DNA from: an uncultured Corynebacterium sp.
GTDB taxonomy: Bacteria > Actinomycetota > Actinomycetes > Mycobacteriales > Mycobacteriaceae
Direction: 5' to 3'
NCBI RefSeq assembly: GCF_902489365.1
Contig: NZ_CABTZR010000043.1
Span: 1-19,711 of the forward strand
Length of the DNA stretch: 19,711 nt
A model generated the notes under the pieces. It made no database searches. It saw nothing but the letters and a program-made list of their open reading frames with translations, and had not been told where the DNA came from. The translations under genes were made by a program, and so were the position numbers. Below, one piece after another: positions 7,476 to 14,942 of the stretch. The first letter of the stretch is position 1. The number at the start of each line of letters is the position of its first letter.

Positions 7476-7497
7476 CACGATGGGGCGCACGTGCAGT

Positions 7498-8337
7498 CTA
7501 GAGCCCGAAGAATTCCTCCACGAGCTCGGCAGCGATGAAGGAATCCGTGTTTTTACCCAGGCGTGGGTCCAGCTCGTTGCCCGACGGGATGACGTGGCCC
7601 ATGCCCTCGACGCTCACGAGCTCGACCGGCGCGCCGGTGGCGTCTGCCGGCTCCCAGCGGTCGACAACGGTGTCGGGGAAAAGGTGGGTGCGCTCTGGGC
7701 CGGCGGCATGGTTGAGCTCCGCGAAGCGTGCGGCGTTCTCCTGCGCGCCGGTGACGGCACCGCGGGTGCGCTTCGGGTCAATGCCCGCCGTTCCGCCCGT
7801 ATAGGGCGCGAGCCGGTCGCCCGTGCCGTGGACGAACATGACCGGGGTGGGTTGGTACGCCGAGTCCGGATTGGTGGGCGCATGGTTGGCGCCGGCGCCG
7901 AGAGTGGAGGCGAAGATACAGGCGGCATCGGCAAGCCCGGGGGCGTCGAAGAGCAAGCGGATAACCATCTGCCCGCCGTTGGAGAAGCCGCAGAGGAACA
8001 CGCGGCCAATCTCCTGCTCCGCGCGCAGCTCGTCGAGGATGGCGCGCGTGAAGGCGACGTCATCGATGCCCAGCTCGCGCGCGGCGACGGGCAGGGTGGC
8101 GCGGGCATCGTTAAAGTGCTGTTCCACGCCGGTGGGGTAGACCGCAAGCATGCCGTGGCGGGTGGCGAGGTCATCGAACGTGCCGTTAGTGAAGCGGCGG
8201 ATGACGTTCGCGGATTGCAGGGAGCCGTGGAAGAACAGGAGGAGGTCTCTCTGGCGCTCGACGTCATCATTCGGGCGGTACACGAGGTACGTGCGGGTGC
8301 GGTCTTGTAATTCGAGGCTACGGCGTTCCAAAGTCAC
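7498..8337 (-). CDS. Esterase of the PHB-depolymerase/LpqC-like alpha/beta-hydrolase family
   Basis: A 279-residue hydrolase. The oxyanion region is LLLFFHGS (about 32-39), the nucleophile elbow is GFSNGG with Ser119, the likely acid is Asp174 in HGTGD, and the likely catalytic histidine is His248 in GMGHVIPS. This arrangement matches the COG3509 poly(3-hydroxybutyrate) depolymerase/feruloyl esterase family. Related mycobacterial LpqC is exported, but this protein has no signal peptide and should be cytosolic. The GTG start lies nine bases after the znuB stop, so it is probably the last gene of the metal-uptake operon. No strong Shine-Dalgarno site is visible. The natural substrate is unknown and a polymer substrate is unlikely for a cytosolic form. 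Confidence 0.8.
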   Translation of the reverse strand: MTLERRSLELQDRTRTYLVYRPNDDVERQRDLLLFFHGSLQSANVIRRFTNGTFDDLATRHGMLAVYPTGVEQHFNDARATLPVAARELGIDDVAFTRAILDELRAEQEIGRVFLCGFSNGGQMVIRLLFDAPGLADAACIFASTLGAGANHAPTNPDSAYQPTPVMFVHGTGDRLAPYTGGTAGIDPKRTRGAVTGAQENAARFAELNHAAGPERTHLFPDTVVDRWEPADATGAPVELVSVEGMGHVIPSGNELDPRLGKNTDSFIAAELVEEFFGL

Positions 8338-8346
8338 GCATCTAGC

Positions 8347-9294
8347 CTAATCCTGATGCGCGCAGTGCTCATCGTGCGTCGAGGTGTGGTGTGTCTCGGC
8401 GTCGGCGCGATCGGTGGCGGCGCGGAAGTGTTCCTGGGAGGCGCGGCGGGCGGCGACGTCGTCGCGGACGGCCTTGCGGCTGCGAGCCCAGCCGATGCCG
8501 CGGCAGACCAGGTAAATAACAAAAGAGATGCTCGTGACGAAGACCGAGACGGGCAGGCCCGGCGCCAGGGAGAGGACCAGGCCGCCCACGGCGGAGACCT
8601 CCGCGAAGATGGTGGACCACACCACCGCGCGCAGCGGGGAGGAGGTAATCTGTACCGCCGCTGCGCCCGGGGTGATGAGCAGCGCCATGACGAGCAGCGA
8701 ACCGACGATTTGTACGGACTGTGCGGCCGTCAGGCCCACGAGGATGGCGAAACACACCGCTAGAGACCTGACTGGCACGCCGGCGGCTTGAGCCATGACG
8801 GGATCCGCGGAAGCGAAGAGCAACGGGCGCCAGAACAGCGCCACCACGGCAACGATGATGGCGGTGGTCGCGGCGAGCAGCCACACCGAGGCAGAAGAGA
8901 TGCCGACGATCTGTCCTGTCAGCAGCGTCATCGCGGTCTTGGCGTTGCCGGGGTAGAGGTGCAGGAACAAAACCGAGAGACCCAGGCCGAAACTCATGAC
9001 CACGCCGATAGCGCTGTCTTGTTGGCCTTTCAGTCCCAGTACCGCCAGGATGATGCCCGCGACAATGGCGCCGGCAATCGCGCCGAAGCCGATGTTGAGG
9101 CCGAACAGCAAAGCGGCGGCCGCGCCCATGAGTGCGAGCTCTGAGGTGGCGTGCACGGAGAAGGACATCTGCCGTAGGACAATGAGCGAGGTCATCACCC
9201 CGGAAAGGACTCCGAGCAGCGCGCAGGCGATGAGCGAGGATTGCACGAAATCAACCCCCAGCAGGTACTGGGTATCCTCGATGTATTTAGACAA
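8347..9294 (-). CDS. znuB: Zinc/manganese ABC transporter permease (ZnuB type)
   Basis: A 315-residue polytopic membrane protein of the ABC-3 metal permease family (ZnuB/TroC/MntB), with about eight to nine hydrophobic helices through residue ~270. I chose TTG 9294 as start: GGGAGG lies seven bases upstream, whereas ATG 9309 has no site in front of it. The start overlaps the end of znuC by 8 bp. Family landmarks are VLRQMSFSVHATSELALMGAA near the N-terminus and LLVMALLITPGAAA in the C-terminal half. The last ~45 residues form a charged cytosolic tail ending with several histidines (ETHHTSTHDEHCAHQD), which may bind metal. It works with ZnuC and ZnuA. Confidence 0.88.
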   Translation of the reverse strand: MSKYIEDTQYLLGVDFVQSSLIACALLGVLSGVMTSLIVLRQMSFSVHATSELALMGAAAALLFGLNIGFGAIAGAIVAGIILAVLGLKGQQDSAIGVVMSFGLGLSVLFLHLYPGNAKTAMTLLTGQIVGISSASVWLLAATTAIIVAVVALFWRPLLFASADPVMAQAAGVPVRSLAVCFAILVGLTAAQSVQIVGSLLVMALLITPGAAAVQITSSPLRAVVWSTIFAEVSAVGGLVLSLAPGLPVSVFVTSISFVIYLVCRGIGWARSRKAVRDDVAARRASQEHFRAATDRADAETHHTSTHDEHCAHQD

Positions 9295-9988
9295 CGATGA
9301 GCCTCCCATCGACGTTGAGAACGGTCACGGTGGAGCCATAGAGTTCCGAGAGCACCTCGGAGCGCATGACCTCATCGACCGTGCCGAACATGTGACCATT
9401 GGGCGCAAGGTAGAGCACCTTATCCACCACGCCCAGCACCGGGTTGATGCCGTGGGTAACGAAGAGCACGGAGGTGCCGCGCTCGTGGCGCCAGGCGTCG
9501 AGCTTGGCGACGGTTGCCTGTTGCCGTGCCGGGTCCAAGGACAATAGCGGCTCGTCCGCGAGGATGAGCTCTGGGTTATTAGCCAGGGCCTGGGCCTGGC
9601 GGATGAGCTGTTGCTGCCCGCCGGAGAGCTGGCCCACGCGGCGGTCAGCGATGCCGGTGGCGCCAACTTCGGCGAGGAGTTCGTTGACACGCCCCCGCGC
9701 CGGCTTTCGCTTCCGGAGCACGCCATGGGCGAGGGACAGTGACACGAGATCCCGGGCGCGCAGGGGCAGGTCCTGGGGGAACATTCTTTGCTGTGGGATA
9801 AAGCCCACGCGGCAGTTGACGTCCACGCTGCCCGCGGTGAGCTGGCGGGTACCCAAGATAGTGCCGAGGAGCGTGGACTTGCCCACGCCGTTGGGGCCTA
9901 AAACGGCGATGAACTCGCCGCGGTCTACGGCGAGGTTCATGTCCGACCACAGTGGTTCTACTGCGGCGTTCTTAAAAGAGATGAGCAC
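9287..9988 (-). CDS. znuC: Zinc/manganese ABC transporter ATPase (ZnuC type)
   Basis: A 233-residue ATP-binding subunit that powers metal import. Walker A is GPNGVGKST (31-39), the Q-loop is in FIPQQRMFP (63-71), the ABC signature is LSGGQQQ (121-127), Walker B is LILADEP (141-147) and the switch histidine is in VTHG. The GTG start (9988) directly abuts the znuA stop, with GAGG eight bases upstream inside znuA. The D-loop reads LLSLDP. The 3' end overlaps znuB. Order znuA-znuC-znuB corresponds to the cg2911-cg2912-cg2913 cluster of C. glutamicum as I remember it. Confidence 0.92.
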   Translation of the reverse strand: MLISFKNAAVEPLWSDMNLAVDRGEFIAVLGPNGVGKSTLLGTILGTRQLTAGSVDVNCRVGFIPQQRMFPQDLPLRARDLVSLSLAHGVLRKRKPARGRVNELLAEVGATGIADRRVGQLSGGQQQLIRQAQALANNPELILADEPLLSLDPARQQATVAKLDAWRHERGTSVLFVTHGINPVLGVVDKVLYLAPNGHMFGTVDEVMRSEVLSELYGSTVTVLNVDGRLIVV

Positions 9989-11068
9989 TTACACAGCCTC
10001 GAGTGCGTTGACGACTTCCTCGTAGTAGTCAAGGAAGTTGGTGTCTTCTGGTGGGGTTTCACCAATCTCTACCACCGGGATGTTCTTATCCTCGGCGGCG
10101 GCGCGGATGCGCTTGGTCATGTCGGTTTCGGTCTGCGGGTTAAAGATGAGCAGGTCGATCTTGTCCTGCTTGATGTCCTCGAGGAAGTGCGCTAGGTCGG
10201 CGGCGGTGGGCTCGCCCTCCGCGACGGTGGCCTTGCGGTAGCCCTCCGGGGTGGCATCGGTGCTGTCGGTGTACTTGAAGATGTAGTCCGCGATGGGCTC
10301 GGTCTGCGCGTAGTTGCGCTGCGGGAGCTTCTCGATGCGTGCCTTCAGGCCCTCTACGCGCTCGACGAGCGGCTTGGCGGTGGCTTTGGCCTCTGGGTTG
10401 GTCTCGTTAACGAGCGCGGCGACCTCCGTCGCCACCTTCTCGATGGCGGCGGAGTCGTACCACACGTGCTCGTTGCCATCGATGTTGGTGACCTGCTCGG
10501 GGTGCTCGGCGGCGATCTTCTTGGCCTCGTCCATGGTCACGGTCTCGCCTTCGTGAGCGTGGTCATGCGCATCTTCATCATGCGCGTGGTCGTCATGCGC
10601 GTGGTCGTGTTCCTCTCCATGATCATGCTCGCCATGATCGTGATCGCCATGGTCATGCGCGGTAAGCGGGAGCGCGTGAATGATCTGGTCCTGGTTCTTA
10701 ACGGCCTGGTAGAGCCAGGCGTCGTAGCCGCCGCCACCGGCGATGATGACGTCGGCCTCGTTAGCGCGGGCGATGTCCGCGGCGGTGGGCTCGAAGTGGT
10801 GTGGGTCCACGCTGTTACCGCTCACGATGGGGTGGACGTCGATGTTCACGTCGGTCTGCGCGGTGTTGACGACCGCCTGGGCTACGTCAGCCCAGATGGA
10901 GGTCGAGGCGACGACCTGGATGGTTTCCTTATCGGCACCGGCATCCGAGCCGCCATCGGCGTTATCGCTGCTGGAAGAACAGGCGGTCAGCGAGGCGGCG
11001 CCCAGGGTGGCTGCGAAGAGGAGAGCGGCGGGACGTCGGAAAGCACGGCGTGAGAGGGAAGTGGTCAT
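9989..11068 (-). CDS. znuA: Zinc/manganese-binding lipoprotein of ABC transporter (ZnuA type)
   Basis: A 359-residue cluster A-I metal-binding protein anchored outside the plasma membrane. The signal peptide ends in the lipobox LTAC, with the lipidated cysteine at residue 30. Probable metal ligands are His90/His91 (DPHHFEPT) and His201 (NEHVWYD). Between them, residues 138-172 hold a loop of 14 histidines mixed with Asp/Glu (HDHGDHDHGEHDHG...). Such loops are typical of zinc-specific ZnuA proteins and argue for zinc over manganese. The start ATG 11068 has no good Shine-Dalgarno site and lies about seven bases after a -10-like TAGAAA. It is the first gene of znuA-znuC-znuB-esterase, probably repressed by Zur. 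Confidence 0.92.
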   Translation of the reverse strand: MTTSLSRRAFRRPAALLFAATLGAASLTACSSSSDNADGGSDAGADKETIQVVASTSIWADVAQAVVNTAQTDVNIDVHPIVSGNSVDPHHFEPTAADIARANEADVIIAGGGGYDAWLYQAVKNQDQIIHALPLTAHDHGDHDHGEHDHGEEHDHAHDDHAHDEDAHDHAHEGETVTMDEAKKIAAEHPEQVTNIDGNEHVWYDSAAIEKVATEVAALVNETNPEAKATAKPLVERVEGLKARIEKLPQRNYAQTEPIADYIFKYTDSTDATPEGYRKATVAEGEPTAADLAHFLEDIKQDKIDLLIFNPQTETDMTKRIRAAAEDKNIPVVEIGETPPEDTNFLDYYEEVVNALEAV

Positions 11069-11075
11069 GTCCCTA

Positions 11076-11105
11076 TTTCTACGCTTTAGTGAAAATTGTT
11101 GTCAA
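11076..11105 (-). promoter_or_regulatory. znuA promoter
   Basis: On the minus strand TTGACA (11105-11100), a perfect -35 hexamer, is followed after 18 bp by TAGAAA (11081-11076). The znuA ATG at 11068 starts seven bases after the -10, so the transcript would be leaderless or nearly so. Confidence 0.6.
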
Positions 11106-11123
11106 ATGATAATGAGTTGAAAA
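11099..11123. promoter_or_regulatory. Candidate Zur operator between znuA and ipsA
   Basis: TCAAATGATAATGAGTTGA (11102-11120) is an imperfect palindrome centred on 11111, with 14 of 18 flanking bases symmetric; TT and AA extend it to 11099-11123. It contains TGATAATGA, the core seen in actinobacterial Zur boxes, and it covers the znuA -35. A second partly symmetric element, TGAAAATTGTTGTCA (11090-11104), lies beside it in the promoter spacer. Zinc-bound Zur here would block znuA. In C. glutamicum the corresponding transporter is, to my knowledge, in the Zur regulon; the match was made by eye. Confidence 0.55.
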
Positions 11124-11127
11124 CGGG

Positions 11128-11133
11128 TAATGT
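11128..11133 (+). promoter_or_regulatory. Candidate leaderless -10 of ipsA
   Basis: TAATGT fits TAnnnT and ends seven bases before the ipsA ATG (11141). No Shine-Dalgarno site precedes that ATG. No clear -35 is seen at the usual distance, where the Zur-like palindrome lies. Confidence 0.35.
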
Positions 11134-11140
11134 TGCCGTC

Positions 11141-12226
11141 ATGTCCAAACGCAGCACGACGCTGGCCTCCCTGGCAGCCGAACTTGGGGTTTCGCCCACC
11201 ACGGTGTCCAACGCGTACAACCGGCCGGACCAACTGGCGCCTGCCACTCGGGAGCGCATCCTCGCCGCGGCGGCTGAGCGTGGCTACACAGGCCCGGATC
11301 CCACCGCGCGCAGCTTGCGCACGCGCCGCCAGGGGTCGCTGGGCGTCCTGCTTACTGAGCACCTGTCCTATGCCTTCGAGGACATGGCCTCGGTAGATTT
11401 CCTCGCCGGTATGGCGGAGGCCTCGGCGGGAGCGAGCACGACGTTGACTCTCATCCCGGCCGGTCCAGATACCGTCGGTGCTCCCAATGACGCCCAGGCA
11501 GCGCAGCTCGTGGGCTCGGCCGCGGTCGATGGCTTCGTGGTCTATTCCGTGGCGGCGGGTGATGCTTACCTTGAAGCCGTAAGGCGCCGCGGCTTGCCGG
11601 TGGTGGTGTGTGACCAGCCCACGGATTCGGGCTTGCCCTTCGTGGGCATCGATGACCGCGCCGCGATTGCCCCGGCGGCGCAGGCGCTTGTCGACGCCTC
11701 CCATACCCGCATCGGCATCCTTGCCATCCGCCTACACCGCGAACGCCTCGACGGCGAAGTGACGGCCGCACAACTGGCCGCGGCGGACATGCACGTGCAG
11801 CGCTCACGTGTATTGGGTGCGCTCGATGTCTTTGCAGCCGCGGGCCTCGATCCCGCAAGCATCCCCGTGGTGACGCGCCACATCAACGATTCGCGCACGG
11901 CCTATGCGGCCGCGGAGGAGCTGCTGACTAAGCACCCGGATCTCACCGCGGTGTTGTGCACGACAGACTCGATGGCGCTCGGCGTTATGGCTTATGCCCG
12001 CGATCACGGAATCGCGGTTCCCGAGCAGCTCTCCGCCACCGGATTCGACGGCATCGCGCCGGCCCTAGCGCTGGGCCTGAGCACCGTCGTGCAGCCGAAC
12101 AAGGAAAAGGGGGCGGCGGCGGGGCGCATGCTGGCCAGCCTCATCGATGGGCGCGGCGAGGTGCCGCGCGTGTTGTTGGAGACCACCTTCCACCCGGGGC
12201 GTACCGTGGCGCCGGCCGGGGCTTAA
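11141..12226 (+). CDS. ipsA: LacI-family regulator, IpsA type
   Basis: A 361-residue LacI/GalR regulator. The helix-turn-helix is at about residues 7-27 (TLASLAAELGVSPTTVSNAYN), followed by the hinge region (GPDPTARSLRTRRQGSLGVLL) and a periplasmic-binding-protein-like effector domain (about 65-361). The sequence and its place between the metal transporter and otsB match Cg2910 of C. glutamicum. That protein is IpsA, described as an inositol-responsive activator of inositol phosphate synthase (ino1) needed for inositol-derived lipids. Start ATG 11141 is chosen because the helix-turn-helix starts just after it; the frame is open 15 codons further upstream. The stop overlaps the convergent otsB stop by 4 bp. 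Function is transferred from the orthologue. Confidence 0.85.
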   Translation: MSKRSTTLASLAAELGVSPTTVSNAYNRPDQLAPATRERILAAAAERGYTGPDPTARSLRTRRQGSLGVLLTEHLSYAFEDMASVDFLAGMAEASAGASTTLTLIPAGPDTVGAPNDAQAAQLVGSAAVDGFVVYSVAAGDAYLEAVRRRGLPVVVCDQPTDSGLPFVGIDDRAAIAPAAQALVDASHTRIGILAIRLHRERLDGEVTAAQLAAADMHVQRSRVLGALDVFAAAGLDPASIPVVTRHINDSRTAYAAAEELLTKHPDLTAVLCTTDSMALGVMAYARDHGIAVPEQLSATGFDGIAPALALGLSTVVQPNKEKGAAAGRMLASLIDGRGEVPRVLLETTFHPGRTVAPAGA

Positions 12227-12966
12227 GAGCTGTACTGCGCGCGGGCGGCGGCGAGCTCTTCGAGGAACTCCGTCACCGCCGCGATATCGGGCACGCGCAG
12301 CGCCGCCTGCGTTGCGCCCTCGCCGACCTTGACGCCGAGGTCCGGCGGCTGGTTGAGTACAGCGAAGCCGTCTTCGTCGGTGGTGTCATCCCCCACAAAG
12401 ACCACCGCCGTGGCGCCGACGCGGTGGCGCAGCTTCGCAATCCACGTGCCCTTCGTGGCTTGCGTTGCGGAGAATTCGACGACGCACTTGCCCGCAGTCT
12501 TGGGGAAACCATCGGCGCTTAAGGCCGCGCCCTCCGCATAGGCCGCGGCAGCCGCGTCTGGGTCTTGCAACTCCAGCGCCCGCAGGTGCAGCACCCGCTG
12601 GAAAGGTTTGATCTCCAGTTCCGCGCCGGGGTGGCGGGCGATGATCTCCTTGATTTCCGCTTCCTTCTTGGCCAGGTGGGCTTCCATCTCCGGGGTGAGC
12701 GCGGATTCTTCCCACGAGGATTCGGCCCCATGCGAGCCGCCAAAAAGCACCGGCTCGCGCAGCGGGCATACCCGCTTCAGACCGTCGAGGTGGCGCCCAG
12801 AGAGCACTGCCGCGGTGGTGTTAGGTAGCTGCGCCAAGACAGCAAGAGCATCCAGCGAGCGCTGCTCGGGGCGCACTGCGTAGGCGTTGCGCGCGAAGCC
12901 GGCCAAGGTGCCATCGAAGTCGGAAACAACCGCTAAATGTTCGGCGGCGGCGAGAGCATCAATCAT
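12223..12966 (-). CDS. otsB: Trehalose-6-phosphate phosphatase
   Basis: A 247-residue HAD-superfamily phosphatase, normal length for OtsB, which converts trehalose 6-phosphate to trehalose in the cytosol. Motif I is SDFDGTLAG with nucleophile Asp16 and general acid Asp18. The cap contains FGGSHGAE and the last HAD motif is FVGDDTTDEDGF. ATG 12966 is chosen because TAGGGT, a -10-like hexamer, ends seven bases upstream, suggesting a leaderless start; GTG 12975 would add three residues and overlaps that hexamer. It follows the lipoprotein gene by 31 bp and otsA is next upstream, so the pathway genes are clustered. Trehalose also carries mycolic acids in this group. Confidence 0.93.
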   Translation of the reverse strand: MIDALAAAEHLAVVSDFDGTLAGFARNAYAVRPEQRSLDALAVLAQLPNTTAAVLSGRHLDGLKRVCPLREPVLFGGSHGAESSWEESALTPEMEAHLAKKEAEIKEIIARHPGAELEIKPFQRVLHLRALELQDPDAAAAAYAEGAALSADGFPKTAGKCVVEFSATQATKGTWIAKLRHRVGATAVVFVGDDTTDEDGFAVLNQPPDLGVKVGEGATQAALRVPDIAAVTEFLEELAAARAQYSS

Positions 12967-12973
12967 GCTCCCC

Positions 12974-12979
12974 ACCCTA
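12974..12979 (-). promoter_or_regulatory. Candidate leaderless -10 of otsB
   Basis: TAGGGT on the minus strand fits TAnnnT, with seven bases to the otsB ATG. No -35 is recognisable. It may be an internal promoter separate from the otsA transcript. Confidence 0.35.
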
Positions 12980-12997
12980 GCGCTGAAAACTTCGGAG

Positions 12998-13522
12998 CTA
13001 TAGCGCGGCCATGCGGATGATGGGGGAATCCACTTTATCGGTGCGCAGCGTCAACACGAGTTGGTTGTTGGGGTTGAGCGCGAAGTCGAACTCATGGCCT
13101 TCGGCGATGAGGTTGCGCATGAGCGAATCGGCCCACTGCATCGAGCCCTCGCAGTCGCCGCTTCGCGGTGGGCTTTCATAGGTGGCTTTCTCCACCCGCA
13201 TGATGTCGCCCTCCCAGATCGTGGAGGTTTTGTCATCCTTGTGGAAGGACACCTCAGCGGTAAACGGTACGCAGCCAGTTGACCCTACTGCGGTGTGCTC
13301 ACCGAAGCTCATATGGGGCACGTGTGCAGTATCGGCGGGCAGGGAGGAAGGAGCGTCCGGTGAGGTGTAGAGGTTGATGACCTGCCAATCCTTGCCCACG
13401 ATGCGGTCATCGCCACGCGGGGCAGGTTCCTCCTCAGCGGAGCTGCATCCAGCTAGGCCAAACGCAAGCAGTACAGTACTGAGCACAGCGGTGAGCGCTG
13501 CGGCGGGCCGGCGCCGCATCAT
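12998..13522 (-). CDS. Lipoprotein between otsA and otsB, possibly META/HslJ-like
   Basis: A 174-residue lipoprotein. The start overlaps the otsA stop by 4 bp (ATGA), with GGAGG inside otsA; ATG 13522 and ATG 13519 are both possible, the second having the better spacing. The signal peptide ends in the lipobox LAGC (lipidated Cys26). The mature part begins with an acidic low-complexity spacer, then WQVINLYTS...MSFGEHTAVGSTGCVPFTAEVSF. This loosely resembles META/HslJ domains, which have a W-x-L start and a GCN(R)F turn. Two more cysteines besides the lipidated one (in GCVPF and SGDCEG) could form a disulfide. Being locked between otsA and otsB suggests an envelope role linked to trehalose or osmotic stress, but that is inference. 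C. glutamicum has an unnamed gene in the same position. Confidence 0.78.
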   Translation of the reverse strand: MMRRRPAAALTAVLSTVLLAFGLAGCSSAEEEPAPRGDDRIVGKDWQVINLYTSPDAPSSLPADTAHVPHMSFGEHTAVGSTGCVPFTAEVSFHKDDKTSTIWEGDIMRVEKATYESPPRSGDCEGSMQWADSLMRNLIAEGHEFDFALNPNNQLVLTLRTDKVDSPIIRMAAL

Positions 13523-14940
13523 GCGTCCTCCTGGTCCAAAGCGCCGAGGAAGGACTGCGACCACAGCGCGATATCGTGCCGGCGCACCTGCTCGTTCATC
13601 TCTGTCATACGCTCGCGCATGGTGTCGGGGGATTCCTCCAGTGCCTTGACCGCAGAGAGCAGCGCACGCTTGATGGATTCGATGTCGAAGGGGTTGCACA
13701 GGTTGGCTTGGGTAAGCTCTGCTGCCGCGCCCGCAAACTCGGAGAGCACGAGCGCACCTGTGCCGTCGCCGTGGGAGGCCACGTATTCCTTGGCCACTAG
13801 GTTCATGCCGTCCTTAAATGGCGTGACCAGCATGATGTCCGCGAGCCGGTAGTAGCGCCGCAAAACATCCTTCGGCACGGAACTGTGCTGGTAATGCACC
13901 ACCGGCGCGCCGAGGCGCCCAAAGCGGCCATTGATGCGGCCCACGGCCTCCTCCACCTTCGAGCGCGTGGCGCGGTAATGGTCGATGCGCTCGCGCGAAG
14001 GGGTAGCCAGCTGGACGAAGGTCACCTTGTCAGGGTTCAGCGCCCCTGTTTCGAGGAGTTCCTCAAAGGCAGTGAGACGCTGCAGGATGCCCTTCGTGTA
14101 ATCCAAGCGGTCGACCCCCAAAATGACGTGCTTGGGGTTTCCCAATTCAGCACGCAGCTGGGCGACATCCCCCGCATTTCCGTTGTCAGAGAACTCATTT
14201 GCCGCAATAGAGATGGGGAAAGCGCCTACCCCGACAGAATGCCCGCTGCCGGTTACGATGCGAGCGGTGACCGCGCGGGTGCTGACCTCCCCTTCTACCT
14301 CCAGCCCTTGGGCGCGGGCCAGCTCCAAGAAGTTGCGGGCGTTGGATTCGAGGTGGAAGCCGATCAGGTTGGCGTCGAGAAGCCCCCGCACCAACTCCTC
14401 ACGCCACGGCAACTGACGGAAGAGATCCGGGGAGGGGAAGGGAATGTGCAGGAAGAATCCAATGGTGAGGTCGGGGCGCAGCTGGCGCAGGATGCCGGGG
14501 ACGAGCTGGAGCTGATAGTCCTGCACCCACACCGTGGCATTCTCTGCGGCGACGGCTGCTACCTCGTTGGCAAAACGAAGGTTGACCTCGCGGTAGGCAT
14601 CCCACCAGTCGCGGTTATAGACGGGGGTGACGATGAGGTCGTGGTAGAGCGGCCACAGGGTGGCGTTGGAAAAGCCCTCGTAGAAGGCCTCAAAATCCTC
14701 CTGCGTCAGGCGCACCGGGTGAAGAAGGACACCGTTATCCGTGGTGAAGGGCTCGGGAGCTTCGTCGGTTACGCCCGGCCAGCCGACCCAGCAGCCCTGG
14801 TGTTCTTCCAAAACCGGCGAGAGTGCGGTGACGAGGCCGCCGGGGGAGGCCTTCCACTCGCGGGTGCCATCGGCGGCGGTCTCGAGGTCCACCGGCAGGC
14901 GGTTGGCTACGACGACGAAGCTATTGGTGCGCCCGGACAT
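13519..14940 (-). CDS. otsA: Trehalose-6-phosphate synthase
   Basis: A 473-residue GT20 retaining glycosyltransferase that joins a nucleotide-activated glucose to glucose 6-phosphate, giving trehalose 6-phosphate. Motifs include VVVANRLPVD (9-18), SPGGLVTAL (32-40), WVGWPGV (51-57), VQDYQLQLVP (139-148), GFFLHIPFPS (161-170), VDRLDYTKGI (276-285) and MNLVAKEYVASHG near the C-terminus. The length is typical of bacterial OtsA, with no fused phosphatase. ATG 14940 has AAGG seven bases upstream and lies two bases after the stop of the lysine-repeat gene. The stop overlaps the next lipoprotein gene. With OtsB it forms a complete pathway. Confidence 0.96.
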   Translation of the reverse strand: MSGRTNSFVVVANRLPVDLETAADGTREWKASPGGLVTALSPVLEEHQGCWVGWPGVTDEAPEPFTTDNGVLLHPVRLTQEDFEAFYEGFSNATLWPLYHDLIVTPVYNRDWWDAYREVNLRFANEVAAVAAENATVWVQDYQLQLVPGILRQLRPDLTIGFFLHIPFPSPDLFRQLPWREELVRGLLDANLIGFHLESNARNFLELARAQGLEVEGEVSTRAVTARIVTGSGHSVGVGAFPISIAANEFSDNGNAGDVAQLRAELGNPKHVILGVDRLDYTKGILQRLTAFEELLETGALNPDKVTFVQLATPSRERIDHYRATRSKVEEAVGRINGRFGRLGAPVVHYQHSSVPKDVLRRYYRLADIMLVTPFKDGMNLVAKEYVASHGDGTGALVLSEFAGAAAELTQANLCNPFDIESIKRALLSAVKALEESPDTMRERMTEMNEQVRRHDIALWSQSFLGALDQEDA

Positions 14941-14942
14941 AG

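Noticed and set aside
8337..8352. TAGGCT as a separate leaderless promoter for the esterase gene
   Set aside because: The hexamer contains the znuB stop codon, no -35 is seen, and the 9-bp gap favours operon transcription, though an internal promoter cannot be excluded.
10466..11053. Hydrophobic plus-strand frame (Met/Val/Ile-rich) opposite the znuA histidine loop
   Set aside because: The apparent membrane-like stretch is the reverse reading of the His-Asp repeat codons, not a real gene.
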